NCBI RefSeq assembly: GCF_035956715.1
Contig: NZ_CP108381.1
Coordinates: 1,922,001-1,986,000 of the forward strand
Direction: 5' to 3'
Source of the DNA: Nocardia sp. NBC_01329
GTDB taxonomy: Bacteria > Actinomycetota > Actinomycetes > Mycobacteriales > Mycobacteriaceae
DNA: 64,000 nt
In this document: piece after piece, positions 15,816-24,663 of the stretch
Position numbering within the stretch: position 1 is the first letter of the stretch
Layout: every line of letters begins with the position of its first letter
Made by a program: the position numbers and the translations under genes
Notes under the pieces: generated by a model
Database searches by the model: none
What the model was told of the DNA's origin: nothing
The model's input: only the letters and a program-made list of their open reading frames with translations

Positions 15816-16721
15816 TTACTCATCGGCTCCCAACGACCCATCGGCTCCCAACGACCCATCGGCTCCCAACGACCCATCGGCTCCCAACGACCCATCGGCT
15901 CCCAACGCGAATCGGTTCGAGACGTCGTACTTCCCGGCCGGTGTCGCGCAGAGCAGCCGGTACAGAAGTCGCAGCGGGGCGGTGGGAATCCGTTCAGAAC
16001 CTGCCAGAGCGGACGCTTCTTCGAGGAAGCGCAGCCGGGGATTCCAGCGCTCCAGTTCCCGTACGTCGGCGATTCCCCAGGTGATGATGCCCTTGGTGAA
16101 GATCTTCGAAAGGCGCGGGCCCAACGGTGACACGGTGTCGAAGAGGAGCTCCCCGCCGGTGAATCGAACCGTGAGGCGTTCGAGCAGGGTACGGACCTGC
16201 GGTTCGCGCAGATACATGAGCAGGCCTTCGGCGATGACCATTGTGGGCCGATCGGCAGGGATCTCCGTCAGCCAGGCGGTATCGGTTACCGAGGAACCGA
16301 TCATCCGGTAACCGTCGCTGTTGTCGTACAGCCTGCGCCGCAGGGCGATGACTTCCGGCTGGTCGACGTCGAACCACCGCACCTCGGGTGGCGGGCGTAA
16401 CCGGAACGCCCGGGTATCCATTCCGCACCCGAGGTGGAGCACGGTGGCATCCGGGTGACGGCTCAGGAAGTCCGCCGACCAGTCGTCGAGGCGGGAGGCC
16501 CGCAGCGCGACCAGCCACTGGTTCAGTCCGGGCCGGACCGAGCGGTGCACGCGGGCCCAGTCGTAGTCGATCCGGTCCACCGCGTCGGCTGCCGCGCTAT
16601 CGCCCAGGATCGGTTGCGGGGAGCGACTGTCGCAGGCGCGCAGATACAGAGTGACGAGGTTGGTCCATTCCACCGAACCCCATCGCACGGCACCGAAATC
16701 GACCTTCTCCGCCCGGGTCAT
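15816..16721 (-). CDS. Leucine-carboxymethyltransferase-like SAM methyltransferase with C-terminal hexapeptide repeat
   Basis: 301 residues. The class I methyltransferase core of the LCM/TcmP type shows TVLHLGCGMDTRAFRLRPP (SAM motif), VRWFDVDQPEVIALRR and MVIAEGLLMYLREPQV. Actinobacteria use such enzymes as O-methyltransferases of polyketides or unknown acids. The last 25 or so residues are a perfect repeat of GADGSL, encoded by an 18-bp tandem array; this tail is not part of the fold. The start is the ATG behind AGGAGG. It follows the succinate-semialdehyde dehydrogenase-like gene on the same strand after 53 bases. Confidence 0.9.
   Translation of the reverse strand: MTRAEKVDFGAVRWGSVEWTNLVTLYLRACDSRSPQPILGDSAAADAVDRIDYDWARVHRSVRPGLNQWLVALRASRLDDWSADFLSRHPDATVLHLGCGMDTRAFRLRPPPEVRWFDVDQPEVIALRRRLYDNSDGYRMIGSSVTDTAWLTEIPADRPTMVIAEGLLMYLREPQVRTLLERLTVRFTGGELLFDTVSPLGPRLSKIFTKGIITWGIADVRELERWNPRLRFLEEASALAGSERIPTAPLRLLYRLLCATPAGKYDVSNRFALGADGSLGADGSLGADGSLGADGSLGADE
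15821..15910. repeat. 18-bp tandem repeat (four full units plus a partial) inside coding sequence
   Basis: The unit CATCGGCTCCCAACGACC is repeated four times without a mismatch, and a fifth copy diverges after 15 bases. On the minus strand it encodes the six-residue block GADGSL at the end of the methyltransferase gene. The length is a multiple of three, so copy-number changes keep the frame. Confidence 0.95.
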
Positions 16722-16774
16722 GGCTACCTCCTGGGTTTGTCCGGTGGTCGATCGGCCGGCTCCCGGCGCGGCGA

Positions 16775-18151
16775 TCAGTGGGACGAGGTCCGCCGGAGCC
16801 TGTTGTTGACGAACTCGCCCAGTCCCCAGCGCCCGAGTTCACGGCCGTAGCCGGACCGGTTGACCCCGCCGAAGGGCAGACCGGGCAGCGTGGTCCCGTG
16901 CTCGTTGACATAGGCCATTCCGACGTCGAGACGATCGGCGACCTCCGCGGCCCGCCCGGTATCGCTGCTCCACACCGATCCGCTCAGGCCGAAGTCGACA
17001 TCGTTGGCGAGCCGCACCGCTTCATCGGCCGAGGAGACCTTGTAGACCATCGCGGCCGGCCCGAAGATCTCCTGGGAGTACGCGTCCATCTCCGGGGTGA
17101 TGCCGGTCAGGACGGCGGGCCTGAGGAATGCCCCGCCGCCGTCCAACGGCGAGCCGCCCGTGTGCAGGGTCGCTCCCTGCGCCACGGCGGTGCTGATCTG
17201 CTCTGCGACGGTATCGCGCGCGGCGACCGAGGACAGCGGCCCCACCTCGGTCCCGGGGTCCGCCGGATCTCCGACCACAGCGCGATCGAACTCGCCCACC
17301 AGCCCCTGGACGAAGTCGTCGTAGAGATCGTCGAGGACGATGAAACGTTTCGGCGAATTACACGCCTGGCCCGCATTCGACAGCCGCGCCCGCGCGGCGG
17401 CCTGAACCGTTTTCGCCATATCGTCGGTATCGAGCAGGATGAACGGATCGGAACCGCCGAGTTCCAGTACCGACTTCTTCAGATTCTTCGCGGCCTCCTC
17501 CGCGACCGCGGCGCCCGCTCGTTCGCTACCGGTCAGTGAGACACCGCGAATCTCCGGACGTGCGAGGAGTTCGGCGATCTGCCCGGAACTCGCATAGATG
17601 TTGATGTACGCGTTCTCGGGGACCGACGCGTCGTGGAACACATCGGCCATGAGTTTCGACGAGGCCGCGCAGATCGAGGCGTGCTTGAGAATTATCGTAT
17701 TGCCCAGCAATAGGTTCGGCGCGGCGAAACGAGCCACCTGATAGTAGGGATAATTCCACGGCATCACTCCGAGGAGGGGCCCTATCGGTAATTTCTGGAC
17801 CAGCGATTCGTCGGCGCCCTGAGGGTCCAGTCGTTCGGTCTTCAGCAGATCGGGTCCGTGCTCGGCGTACCAGCGATAGATATCCGCGGCGAGCTGCACC
17901 TCCCCGGCCGCCTCTTTCGCGGGTTTGCCCATTTCCCGGGTGATGGCAGCGGCCAGTTCCGCAGCTCGCTTCTCGTACAGATCCGCAGTTCGGGCCAGCG
18001 CGTCGGCGCGTTCGGCCACCGTGGTGAGCCGCCATGCCTCGAATCCTTCGGCGGCACGTCCGGCGAGCCCGGAGATCTGGTCGTCGGTCAGTCCCGGGAA
18101 TTCGTGTTCAGTAGTACCTGTGGTCGGGTTCGTCGTCACATAAGTACTCAT
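16775..18151 (-). CDS. gabD: NAD(P)-dependent aldehyde dehydrogenase, succinate-semialdehyde dehydrogenase type
   Basis: 458 residues. Aldehyde dehydrogenase with LELGGSDPFI (general base Glu) and SNAGQACNSPKRFIV (nucleophile Cys), MPWNYPYYQVARFAAPNLL and LPFGGVNRSGYGRELG. The length and these motifs match the GabD1 group, which oxidises succinic semialdehyde to succinate, but related acyl aldehydes are possible. The protein is cytoplasmic. The ATG begins MSTYVTTNPTTG; no strong ribosome site is visible. It is the first gene of a probable two-gene unit with the methyltransferase downstream. Confidence 0.88.
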   Translation of the reverse strand: MSTYVTTNPTTGTTEHEFPGLTDDQISGLAGRAAEGFEAWRLTTVAERADALARTADLYEKRAAELAAAITREMGKPAKEAAGEVQLAADIYRWYAEHGPDLLKTERLDPQGADESLVQKLPIGPLLGVMPWNYPYYQVARFAAPNLLLGNTIILKHASICAASSKLMADVFHDASVPENAYINIYASSGQIAELLARPEIRGVSLTGSERAGAAVAEEAAKNLKKSVLELGGSDPFILLDTDDMAKTVQAAARARLSNAGQACNSPKRFIVLDDLYDDFVQGLVGEFDRAVVGDPADPGTEVGPLSSVAARDTVAEQISTAVAQGATLHTGGSPLDGGGAFLRPAVLTGITPEMDAYSQEIFGPAAMVYKVSSADEAVRLANDVDFGLSGSVWSSDTGRAAEVADRLDVGMAYVNEHGTTLPGLPFGGVNRSGYGRELGRWGLGEFVNNRLRRTSSH

Positions 18152-18274
18152 GACACAATGCTACGGACCGGCAGCCCACGGGTCAGGTCTCTGTTTCGCC
18201 GGTTCTTTCGAAGAAATCCTGGTCTTCGCGCCGACCGCTCATCGGTGGTCGTAGCTCCCCGCTCGAACCGGGGT

Positions 18275-18483
18275 TCAGGCCAGCGCGGCCTGCATGGCCA
18301 CCCCGTCGACATAGGAATGCTTTTCCTCGACCGCGCCCTTCTCGACCAGGACGAAATCCGCGAGGTCGACGCAGACGGGTTTCCCGGTCGCCGAGGTCCC
18401 GGTCAGCAGCCACTGCACCACCCAGAAGTCGGCTTCGGTCCGCAACGAGACCAACTGAAACCTGGTCGACCGAACCGCGGATC
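18275..18483 (-). pseudogene. SnoaL-like (nuclear transport factor 2 fold) C-terminal remnant
   Basis: Starting right after an in-frame stop, the minus strand reads FQLVSLRTEADFWVVQWLL, then TGKPVCVDLADFVLVEKG and EEKHSYVDGVAMQAALA before a stop. This alternating beta pattern with a G-x-P-V central strand is the C-terminal half of a SnoaL-like domain. No ATG or GTG with a ribosome site could give the first half, so it is a relic and not a gene. Confidence 0.55.
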
Positions 18484-18673
18484 ACCGCGGCGTCCGGCGC
18501 GTTTCGGCGCTTCGTACTGAACAGGTTTGCACCGACGGGGGACGGGGATCGAACAGCGGTGGACGAATAGCGGCGCGATTTGCCGCTGCCGGCCGGCCCG
18601 ACCGATACGGGCCGGAGCGGGCCGCTGAGACTCCGCGACGGCTTGCGCTGGTATGGGAACCCGCCTGCCCAGC

Positions 18674-18699
18674 GGGCGGCCCGCCTACGCGGGCCGCCC
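18674..18699 (-). terminator. Strong GC hairpin downstream of SRPBCC gene
   Basis: A perfect 11-bp stem, GGGCGGCCCGC / GCGGGCCGCCC, with loop CTAC lies ten bases after the stop of the leftward VOC-SRPBCC unit. It is probably its terminator, although no U tract follows. Confidence 0.65.
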
Positions 18700-18708
18700 G
18701 GCGAAAGG

Positions 18709-19200
18709 TCAGCCGTCCGCTCGGCGGTCGCCTTCCCGGTGTCCGCCCGGCCGGGATGTGTTCTCCTGGTCGAGCCCCGAACCGGTCGGCAGCGGCGTTC
18801 CGCTCGCTCTCAGGGTCCGGCTGATGACCGCCGATCCGAGTTCGACGAACTCGGCCATCGTTTCGGCGAGCACGTCGGGAAGGACGTCGGTGTGCCAGAC
18901 GAACAGTGTCCGGCCGCCATCCTCCGGTAACGCCTGCATGGTGGCGTGATGATGGGAAGGGTGCAGACTCCCGCCGACCACGGTGTAGGCGACCCGTCTG
19001 CTCACCGGATCGAGAGCGACGAGTCGCTCGCTGACGATCGTGCCGTCGGCGAAGGTGACCGTGCGGGTATCGGCATCGAGCCGGGTGCTCACGACGAAAC
19101 CTGGTGCGAGGCGTTCGTGCACGGCACCGAAGTCGCTCAACACATCCCAGACCTCCTCGGGTGCGGCCTCGACGACGAATTCTCTGTGAACGGAAGCCAT
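18709..19200 (-). CDS. SRPBCC (START-like) domain protein
   Basis: 163 residues. The SRPBCC fold is shown by HREFVVEAAPEEVWDVLSDFGAVHERLAPG, the central YTVVGGSLHPSHHHATMQ and a long C-terminal helix (LAETMAEFVELGSAVISRTL). Such cavity proteins bind hydrophobic ligands or act as polyketide-cyclase-like proteins. The ATG has AGGAGA seven bases upstream and lies 14 bases after the VOC gene stop, so the two are co-transcribed. The last 30 residues are polar and probably disordered. Ligand unknown. Confidence 0.85.
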   Translation of the reverse strand: MASVHREFVVEAAPEEVWDVLSDFGAVHERLAPGFVVSTRLDADTRTVTFADGTIVSERLVALDPVSRRVAYTVVGGSLHPSHHHATMQALPEDGGRTLFVWHTDVLPDVLAETMAEFVELGSAVISRTLRASGTPLPTGSGLDQENTSRPGGHREGDRRADG

Positions 19201-19214
19201 GGAGTTCTCCTGGA

Positions 19215-19571
19215 TCAGGCCGCGGCGATGCAGAACAGGTGACCTTCGGGATCGGCGAGAACCGTCCACCGGCCTTCGCCCGGCTGGAACTCGGGTTCGG
19301 TCGCACCGAGCGCGAGCAGTTGTTCGATCGCGCCCGCCGGATCGGCGACCGAGAAGTCCAGATGGGCGTGCTTACCGGCATCCGGCCAGCCCGGCCCCCG
19401 GTACCCCTCTACTCGCTGGAAAGCGAGCTGGATCGGGCCTTCGCCCAGGTAGGCCGAATCGTCGTCGAGGTGGGTGATCTTCCATCCGGTGACATTGCGG
19501 TAGAACTCCGCCATGGTCTGCGGCGAAGCGCAGTCGATGGTGATCGCGGCGAGGTCCGCGTGAACGGTCAT
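19215..19571 (-). CDS. VOC (glyoxalase/bleomycin resistance fold) protein
   Basis: 118 residues. Two beta-alpha-beta-beta-beta modules: LAAITIDCASPQTMAEFYRN and HAHLDFSVADPAGAIEQLL, ending WTVLADPEGHLFCIAAA. This is the glyoxalase-like subgroup (PF18029) common in actinobacteria. Metal ligand candidates include the His of HAHLDF and the terminal DPEGH. It is first gene of the VOC-SRPBCC pair and divergent from an AraC-type regulator, which probably controls it. Confidence 0.88.
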   Translation of the reverse strand: MTVHADLAAITIDCASPQTMAEFYRNVTGWKITHLDDDSAYLGEGPIQLAFQRVEGYRGPGWPDAGKHAHLDFSVADPAGAIEQLLALGATEPEFQPGEGRWTVLADPEGHLFCIAAA

Positions 19572-19687
19572 GATTGTCTCTTTCTGCTGTGGTGATGTGC
19601 CGACCCAGAATTCATTCCGGACCGCCCGCGGGTCTTGAAGATTCTTGCGGAGCGATTTCCGTCGTACCCCAGGCGTACGGTTCCCCG

Positions 19688-20503
19688 GTGCTGTCCACCA
19701 CGACCCTCGCCGCCCGGCCGGAGTTCACCGTGATCACGGTGGCCTGCGGCTCCGACCACACCCGCTGGTCGGAGCCGGAGGCGCGTGATGATCACCGGCT
19801 GGTGCTCGTACGTCGTGGCCGGTTCCGGCGCCGAGCCGACACGAACTGTGCCGACCTGGATTCGACTGTCGGCTACCTGGGCGCACCGGGCGAGGAGGAA
19901 CGGTTCGCGCACCCTGCGGGCGGCGATGTCTGCACCTCGGTGACCGTCGCGCCCGAGCTCCTGGAAGGTGCCGCGAACCCGCGGGCACTGTACGTCGACG
20001 CACATATCCAACTGGCCCACCGCCGCCTGCTCGCCGCTGCCGGTACCGGCGATATCGACTACGCGCTGACCGAGAACCTGCTCCGGCTCGTCGCCCTCGC
20101 CACCGGACGGCCGAGTCCGCGGCCGCGGCCCGCCGACGGGGTGCTGGTCGCGGCGGCCCGCGAAGCGATCATCAGCGATGCCCCCGAAGCGGCCGGGTTG
20201 CGCTCGCTGGCCGCACTGCTGGAGGTTTCGCCGTATCGGTTGAGCCGGTCGTTCTCTCAGCACATGGGTCTGTCACTGACCCGCTACCGAAACCGGGTCC
20301 GCGTGGGGCGGGCCGTCGACAGCCTCGCCGACGGTGAGACCGGCCTCGCCGATCTCGCCGTACGTCTCGGTTTCGCCGATCAGGCACATCTGACCCGTAC
20401 AGTCCGCGACCACCTCGGTCACACTCCGGCCGCGCTGCGCCGGTTGCTCGACCGGATACCGCCGGGCGCCGGAAGCGGCGAGGTCGCGCTCCGCCCACCC
20501 TGA
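19688..20503 (+). CDS. AraC family transcriptional regulator
   Basis: 271 residues from the chosen GTG. The C-terminal 100 residues form the double helix-turn-helix: LRSLAALLEVSPYRLSRSFSQHMG, then the second helix-turn-helix LADLAVRLGFADQAHLTRTV and DHLGHTPAALRRLL. The N-terminal part is a cupin-like sensing domain rich in strands. The protein activates or represses the divergent VOC-SRPBCC pair (inference from position). The frame is open upstream to 19574, but that part overlaps the divergent start region. The GTG opening LSTTTLAARPEF is the most family-like; no clear ribosome site is seen. Confidence 0.85.
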   Translation: MLSTTTLAARPEFTVITVACGSDHTRWSEPEARDDHRLVLVRRGRFRRRADTNCADLDSTVGYLGAPGEEERFAHPAGGDVCTSVTVAPELLEGAANPRALYVDAHIQLAHRRLLAAAGTGDIDYALTENLLRLVALATGRPSPRPRPADGVLVAAAREAIISDAPEAAGLRSLAALLEVSPYRLSRSFSQHMGLSLTRYRNRVRVGRAVDSLADGETGLADLAVRLGFADQAHLTRTVRDHLGHTPAALRRLLDRIPPGAGSGEVALRPP

Positions 20504-20788
20504 TCGGGCGGTACACGGGGTAGGGGAACAGCCCTGGTCGGACAGATCCTCGCCACGGATTCTCCCCGCCGATCCCGCGACTCTCCGGGATTCGGCGAAT
20601 CGAGTGCTGTTCGCGGCCTGTGCACCGCACGCCGCCTATCGTGTAAGTGCTCGAATGCTTCACCGCGGAAAGGACCGGTGGCGATATCGCCGTACGGCCG
20701 CCGGGTCTGCCGCGGGCCGGGTCTGCCGTGTGAACACCCGGCTTGCGTTCTATTCTCCTCGACCGCCGACCAGAAGAGGACGTGGTGC

Positions 20789-21700
20789 ATGACGAACAAG
20801 ACGATCCAGGTGGCACTCGGGATCGACGTCGATTCCTGTGCCGGGTGGCTCGGCTCCTACGGCGGCCAGGATTCGCCCAACGATATGCAGCGCGGAGTGT
20901 TCGCCGGTGAGGTCGGCGTGCCGCGGTTGCTGCGGCTGCTCGAGCGGCGCGGCATCCGGAGCAGCTGGTTCTGGCCGGGGCATTCCCTCGAAACTTTTCC
21001 CGCGCAGGCGCGGATGTGCGTCGAGGCGGGACACGAGATCGGGGCGCACGGCTACAGTCACGAGAACCCGCGCTCGCTCACCCCTGAGCAGGAGCGCGAT
21101 GTCATGTCGAAGTGTGTGGCGCTCATCGAGGAGTTGTGCGGCCGACCACCCCGGGGTTATGTCGCACCGTGGTGGGAGATGAGCGCGCACACCGCGTCGA
21201 TCCTCGTCGAGTACGGGTTCTCCTACGGACATTCGCAGAACTACAACGACTTCGTCCCCTTCTACGCCAGAGTCGGCGACAGCTGGACACCCATCGATAC
21301 CTCCGGGCCGGCCGCCCGGTGGATGAAACCGCTGGAGCACGGACGAGAGATCGATCTGGTCGAGTTCTGCGGTAACTGGTACGTCGACGATCTGCCGCCG
21401 ATGATGTTCATCAAGGCGCATCCCAACTCGCACGGATTCGTCAATCCACGTGATATCGAGCAGATGTGGAACGACCAATTCGACTGGGTGTACCGGGAAC
21501 TGGACTACGCGGTGGTGCCGGTTACCCTACATCCGGACGTATCCGGACGGCCGCAGGTACTGCTCGCGCTCGAACGCCTGCTGGACCGCTGGGCGGCTTT
21601 CGACGGCGTCGAGTTCGTCACGATGACCGAGGCCGCCGACGAGTTCCGGTCACGCTACCCGTTCGACCACCCGGAACGGCCGGATTCCATCGGCCGCTGA
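20789..21700 (+). CDS. Polysaccharide deacetylase family protein (NodB fold)
   Basis: 303 residues. NodB-type fold with an N-terminal [18 protein letters not shown] (metal-binding Asp), [14 protein letters not shown], the HGYSH metal motif and [14 protein letters not shown]. It resembles the PuuE/HpPgdA-like subgroup, which acts on cyclic imides, allantoin or peptidoglycan, better than classical chitin deacetylases. There is no signal peptide, so a cytoplasmic small-molecule substrate is more likely. The ATG has AGAGGA nine bases upstream. It stands alone and converges with a leftward coding-like fragment. Confidence 0.87.
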   Translation: MTNKTIQVALGIDVDSCAGWLGSYGGQDSPNDMQRGVFAGEVGVPRLLRLLERRGIRSSWFWPGHSLETFPAQARMCVEAGHEIGAHGYSHENPRSLTPEQERDVMSKCVALIEELCGRPPRGYVAPWWEMSAHTASILVEYGFSYGHSQNYNDFVPFYARVGDSWTPIDTSGPAARWMKPLEHGREIDLVEFCGNWYVDDLPPMMFIKAHPNSHGFVNPRDIEQMWNDQFDWVYRELDYAVVPVTLHPDVSGRPQVLLALERLLDRWAAFDGVEFVTMTEAADEFRSRYPFDHPERPDSIGR

Positions 21701-21882
21701 GCCGGCCGGCCGAGTCTTTTCGCGAGACCGGCGAGCAAGATCACCTCCAGCACGACCAGGTCCAAGCCGGTGCCCGCGCCGAAGCGGGCGACACTGACCA
21801 TCAACTCGGTGACTCGCCGGTCGAGTTCCCGATCATCGTCGCGGCTACCGTAGAACGCGTGCGGATCGGTCATGGCCCCCAT
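21655..21882 (-). CDS. Short ORF with strong coding character, possibly a gene fragment
   Basis: 75 residues from the in-frame ATG. The frame has very high G+C at third positions and reads [20 protein letters not shown], then [20 protein letters not shown]. This looks like real protein, and the protein-like reading continues about 35 codons upstream of the ATG toward the TetR stop. I do not recognise the family. It may be the C-terminal piece of a lost gene or a small amphipathic protein. It overlaps the 3' end of the convergent deacetylase by 46 bases. Confidence 0.4.
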   Translation of the reverse strand: MGAMTDPHAFYGSRDDDRELDRRVTELMVSVARFGAGTGLDLVVLEVILLAGLAKRLGRPAQRPMESGRSGWSNG

Positions 21883-22004
21883 GGGGAAGTCGTCCTCGAC
21901 GATGGCCGATACGTCCGGTGTCGCCGGGGTCAGCGCCGTGTCCCGGCCGGGCGGTAGCGGCAGCGACGGCCGGTCCGCCGGATGAGGTGCCTTACGGCGA
22001 GTGG

Positions 22005-22637
22005 CTATGAATCCGTCGGCTGGTCGTCGTCGGGGTCGCCGTTCCCGAGCCGGCCGGGACCGCCGTTTCTCCCGGCGATACCGTGCAGCAGCAGATCCTC
22101 GAGTGATTCGGCGAACCCGTCCGGATCGTCGATATCGCGGATGCACATGGCGAACAGCGCCGCGCCCGCGATGGTGTCCAGCAGCGTGTTCGAGTCGAGC
22201 GCGGGCTCCGCGGACGTGCGACCAGAGGAAAGGTACTCCGACAGTTCCTTGCGGGTCGGCGAGTCCAACCGGGCGGAAAGCTTCTGGTAGAGACTCGAAT
22301 CCGCGCGCATATCCGCCATCAGGCCGGGCATGGCCGCCCGGGCCTCGGCCGAACCGAAGAGTTGGATCGTCCCGCGGATCACCGTGCGCACCTCGGCGAC
22401 CAGATCGGGTGCGACCTCGTCGGTGCGCACATCCGGGAATACGGCCTTGGCGATCAGGTGTGCTTTGGACGGCCAGCGCCGATAGATCGCGGGACGGCTG
22501 ACGCCCGCGCGCGTGGCGATCGCGTCGATCGATGTCGCGGCGTAGCCCCGTTCGACCAGCAGGTCACGGGCGGCATCGAGTACCGCCCGGTCAACCGCGG
22601 GGTCGCGGTGCGGGCCCAGGCGATGGCGTGCGGTCAC
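22005..22637 (-). CDS. TetR family transcriptional regulator
   Basis: 210 residues. The N-terminal helix-turn-helix is LLVERGYAATSIDAIATRAG followed by SRPAIYRRWPSKAHL. The C-terminal ligand-binding part (TetR_C_16-like) is helical. It starts with GTG and is divergent from an SDR-dehydrogenase pair, with a perfect inverted repeat in the 94-base gap. It most likely represses that pair and itself; the ligand is probably the enzyme substrate or its acyl-CoA form (inference). Confidence 0.9.
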   Translation of the reverse strand: MTARHRLGPHRDPAVDRAVLDAARDLLVERGYAATSIDAIATRAGVSRPAIYRRWPSKAHLIAKAVFPDVRTDEVAPDLVAEVRTVIRGTIQLFGSAEARAAMPGLMADMRADSSLYQKLSARLDSPTRKELSEYLSSGRTSAEPALDSNTLLDTIAGAALFAMCIRDIDDPDGFAESLEDLLLHGIAGRNGGPGRLGNGDPDDDQPTDS

Positions 22638-22693
22638 CGAATCCGTCCTTGTCCGGATGAGCAGAAGTCGTTACAGTCTGTCACAACAAAGCC

Positions 22694-22708
22694 GTTACAC
22701 CGTGTAAC
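22694..22708. promoter_or_regulatory. TetR-type operator
   Basis: GTTACAC-C-GTGTAAC is a perfect 7-1-7 inverted repeat centred in the TetR/SDR divergent gap, and a second GTTACA half site lies about 20 bases to the left. It resembles known mycobacterial TetR sites of the TTACAC/GTGTAA type. Confidence 0.65.
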
Positions 22709-22731
22709 TGCTGGTGCTCGGAGGAGGAGTC

Positions 22732-23559
22732 GTGCCCGCTGACCCCGCAGTCGCCATATCCGATCGGACCTATCGACCGGTGCCCCTGCTCCAGGACAAG
22801 GTCGTCGTGATCTCCGGGGTAGGCCCCGGCCTGGGCACGGCGCTCGCGGTGGAGGCCGCCGGGATGGGCGCCGACCTGGTGCTGGTGAGTCGTACCGAAC
22901 GCAAGCTGGAGCGGCTGGCCGAGAAGATCCGCGTCGCCGGCCGGACGGTCTTGCCGGTACCGGCCGATATCACCGACGAAGAGCAGCGCGCCGGACTGGT
23001 CGAGCGGGCGCTGGCCGAATACGGCCGGGTCGACTGCCTGATCAACAATGCCTTCGCCATACCGCCCATGGACCCGATCACCGGAATCGAACTCGCAGCG
23101 TTGCGCGCGGCCAACGAGACGAACGTCTTCGCGCCCTTGCGCCTTTCGGCGTTGTTCGCCGATGCGCTCGCCGCGTCGCAGGGCTCGATCATCATGCTCA
23201 ACTCGTGTGTTTCCTACAGTTCGCAACCCGAGTACTCCGGCTACAAACTGTCGAAAGGGGCACTGGCGCATCTGGCTTCGTCCCTGGCAACGGAACTGGG
23301 TCCGCGTGGTATCCGGGTGAACAGCGTCGCACCCTCGTATGTGTACGAGGGCATCAACAAGGCGTACTTCGATTGGCTGGCCGCGCAGTCCGGGGTCACC
23401 CACGACGACATCTATCGGGAGAAGGCCGCACCCACGGATCTGCAACGGCTCGCCGGACCGGAAGAAGTCGCCCGCGCGACGCTCTTCCTCGCCAGCGATC
23501 TGGCCACCGCGATCACCGGGCAGATGCTGACCGTCGACTGCGGCGAATTCCACCGCTGA
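22732..23559 (+). CDS. Short-chain dehydrogenase/reductase
   Basis: 275 residues. Classical SDR with a slightly altered nucleotide motif, ISGVGPGLGTALAVEAAG, then LINNAFAIPP, SSQPEYSGYKLSKGALAH (catalytic Tyr and Lys) and IRVNSVAPSYVYEG. It oxidises or reduces an alcohol/ketone with NAD(P). The GTG start follows GGAGGAGG. The next gene begins 17 bases downstream, so they form an operon under the divergent TetR. Substrate unknown; a steroid or terpenoid is plausible in this genus. Confidence 0.9.
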   Translation: MPADPAVAISDRTYRPVPLLQDKVVVISGVGPGLGTALAVEAAGMGADLVLVSRTERKLERLAEKIRVAGRTVLPVPADITDEEQRAGLVERALAEYGRVDCLINNAFAIPPMDPITGIELAALRAANETNVFAPLRLSALFADALAASQGSIIMLNSCVSYSSQPEYSGYKLSKGALAHLASSLATELGPRGIRVNSVAPSYVYEGINKAYFDWLAAQSGVTHDDIYREKAAPTDLQRLAGPEEVARATLFLASDLATAITGQMLTVDCGEFHR

Positions 23560-23576
23560 CCGTGCAAGGAGCAACC

Positions 23577-24656
23577 GTGACGGACCTGAAGAAGCGAATC
23601 GTGCTGTGGGGCACCGGCACCGTGGGATCGATGGTGCTGGCCGAGATCCTGCGTCATCCGCTGTTCGAGCTGGTCGGAGTGGGGGTGAGTAATCCGGAGA
23701 AGGTCGGAACCGACGCCGGTGACCTCTGTGGCGCCCCGAAAACCGGTATATCGGCGACCGATTCGGTCACCGACCTGATCGCCCTGCGGCCCGACGCGGT
23801 GGTGCACTACGGGCCCACCGCTCAGTTCGCCGACGAGAACATCCGGGTCATCGAAGCGTTTCTGCGCGCCGGGATCGACGTGTGCTCCACCGCCATGACC
23901 CCTTGGGTGTGGCCGACGATGGACAAGATCCCCAGCGTCTGGCGCGACCCGATCACCGAAGCGTGCGGCGCCGGCGGAGCATCCTGTTTCACCACGGGCA
24001 TCGACCCGGGTTTCGCCAACGACCTCTTTCCGATGACCCTGATGGGCCTGTGCGGCGAAGTTCGGTCGGTGCGCGCTTCGGAACTGCTGGACTACACCGA
24101 CTACGAGGGCGACTACGAACTCGAGATGGGAATCGGGAAGCCGCCGGAGTACACCGCCCTTCTCGAACATCCCGATCTGCTGGTCATGGCGTGGGGGCCG
24201 ACGGTGCCCATGATCGCCGAGGCAGCCGGCATCGGCCTGGATCGCATCACCACCACCTGGGACAAGTGGGTCACGCCGGTGGACCGTCCGTCCGCGAAGG
24301 GAACCGTCCGGGCAGGCACCGTCGCGGCGATCCGGTTCACCATCAACGGTATCCACCGCGACCGCGAAGTGATCACCCTCGAACATGTCAACCGGATCGG
24401 TCTCGACGCGGCGCCGGACTGGCCGTCGGGCACTCGCGACGATGTCTACCGGGTGGAGATTCTCGGAACACCGTCGATCACACAGGAGACCTCGTTCCGT
24501 TTCACCGACGACTCCGGCCGCACCCCGGCGATCGCTGGATGCCTGGCGACCGGGATGCGCGCCCTCAACGCTGTCCCGGCCGTCAATGAGCTGCCGCCCG
24601 GCTGGGTGACAGCGCTCGATCTGCCGCTGATCGCCGGGGCGGGCACGATCCGTTGA
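23577..24656 (+). CDS. NAD(P)H-dependent amine dehydrogenase-like / dihydrodipicolinate-reductase-fold protein
   Basis: 359 residues. N-terminal Rossmann domain, IVLWGTGTVGSMVLAEILRH with GVGVSNPEKVGTDAGDLCG, followed by the VVHYGPTAQ and CSTAMTPWVWP segments found in the 2,4-diaminopentanoate dehydrogenase-like group. A long C-terminal alpha/beta domain follows. Actinobacterial members are mostly uncharacterised and often sit beside SDR genes in lipid or steroid catabolic clusters. The GTG start has AAGGAG five bases upstream, directly after the SDR gene. The function is inferred only at the level of an NAD(P)-linked oxidoreductase. Confidence 0.85.
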   Translation: MTDLKKRIVLWGTGTVGSMVLAEILRHPLFELVGVGVSNPEKVGTDAGDLCGAPKTGISATDSVTDLIALRPDAVVHYGPTAQFADENIRVIEAFLRAGIDVCSTAMTPWVWPTMDKIPSVWRDPITEACGAGGASCFTTGIDPGFANDLFPMTLMGLCGEVRSVRASELLDYTDYEGDYELEMGIGKPPEYTALLEHPDLLVMAWGPTVPMIAEAAGIGLDRITTTWDKWVTPVDRPSAKGTVRAGTVAAIRFTINGIHRDREVITLEHVNRIGLDAAPDWPSGTRDDVYRVEILGTPSITQETSFRFTDDSGRTPAIAGCLATGMRALNAVPAVNELPPGWVTALDLPLIAGAGTIR

Positions 24657-24663
24657 CACGTTC

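Noticed and set aside
15821..15910. The 18-bp repeats as a CRISPR array
   Set aside because: Units are contiguous without spacers and lie inside a coding sequence; no cas gene is present.
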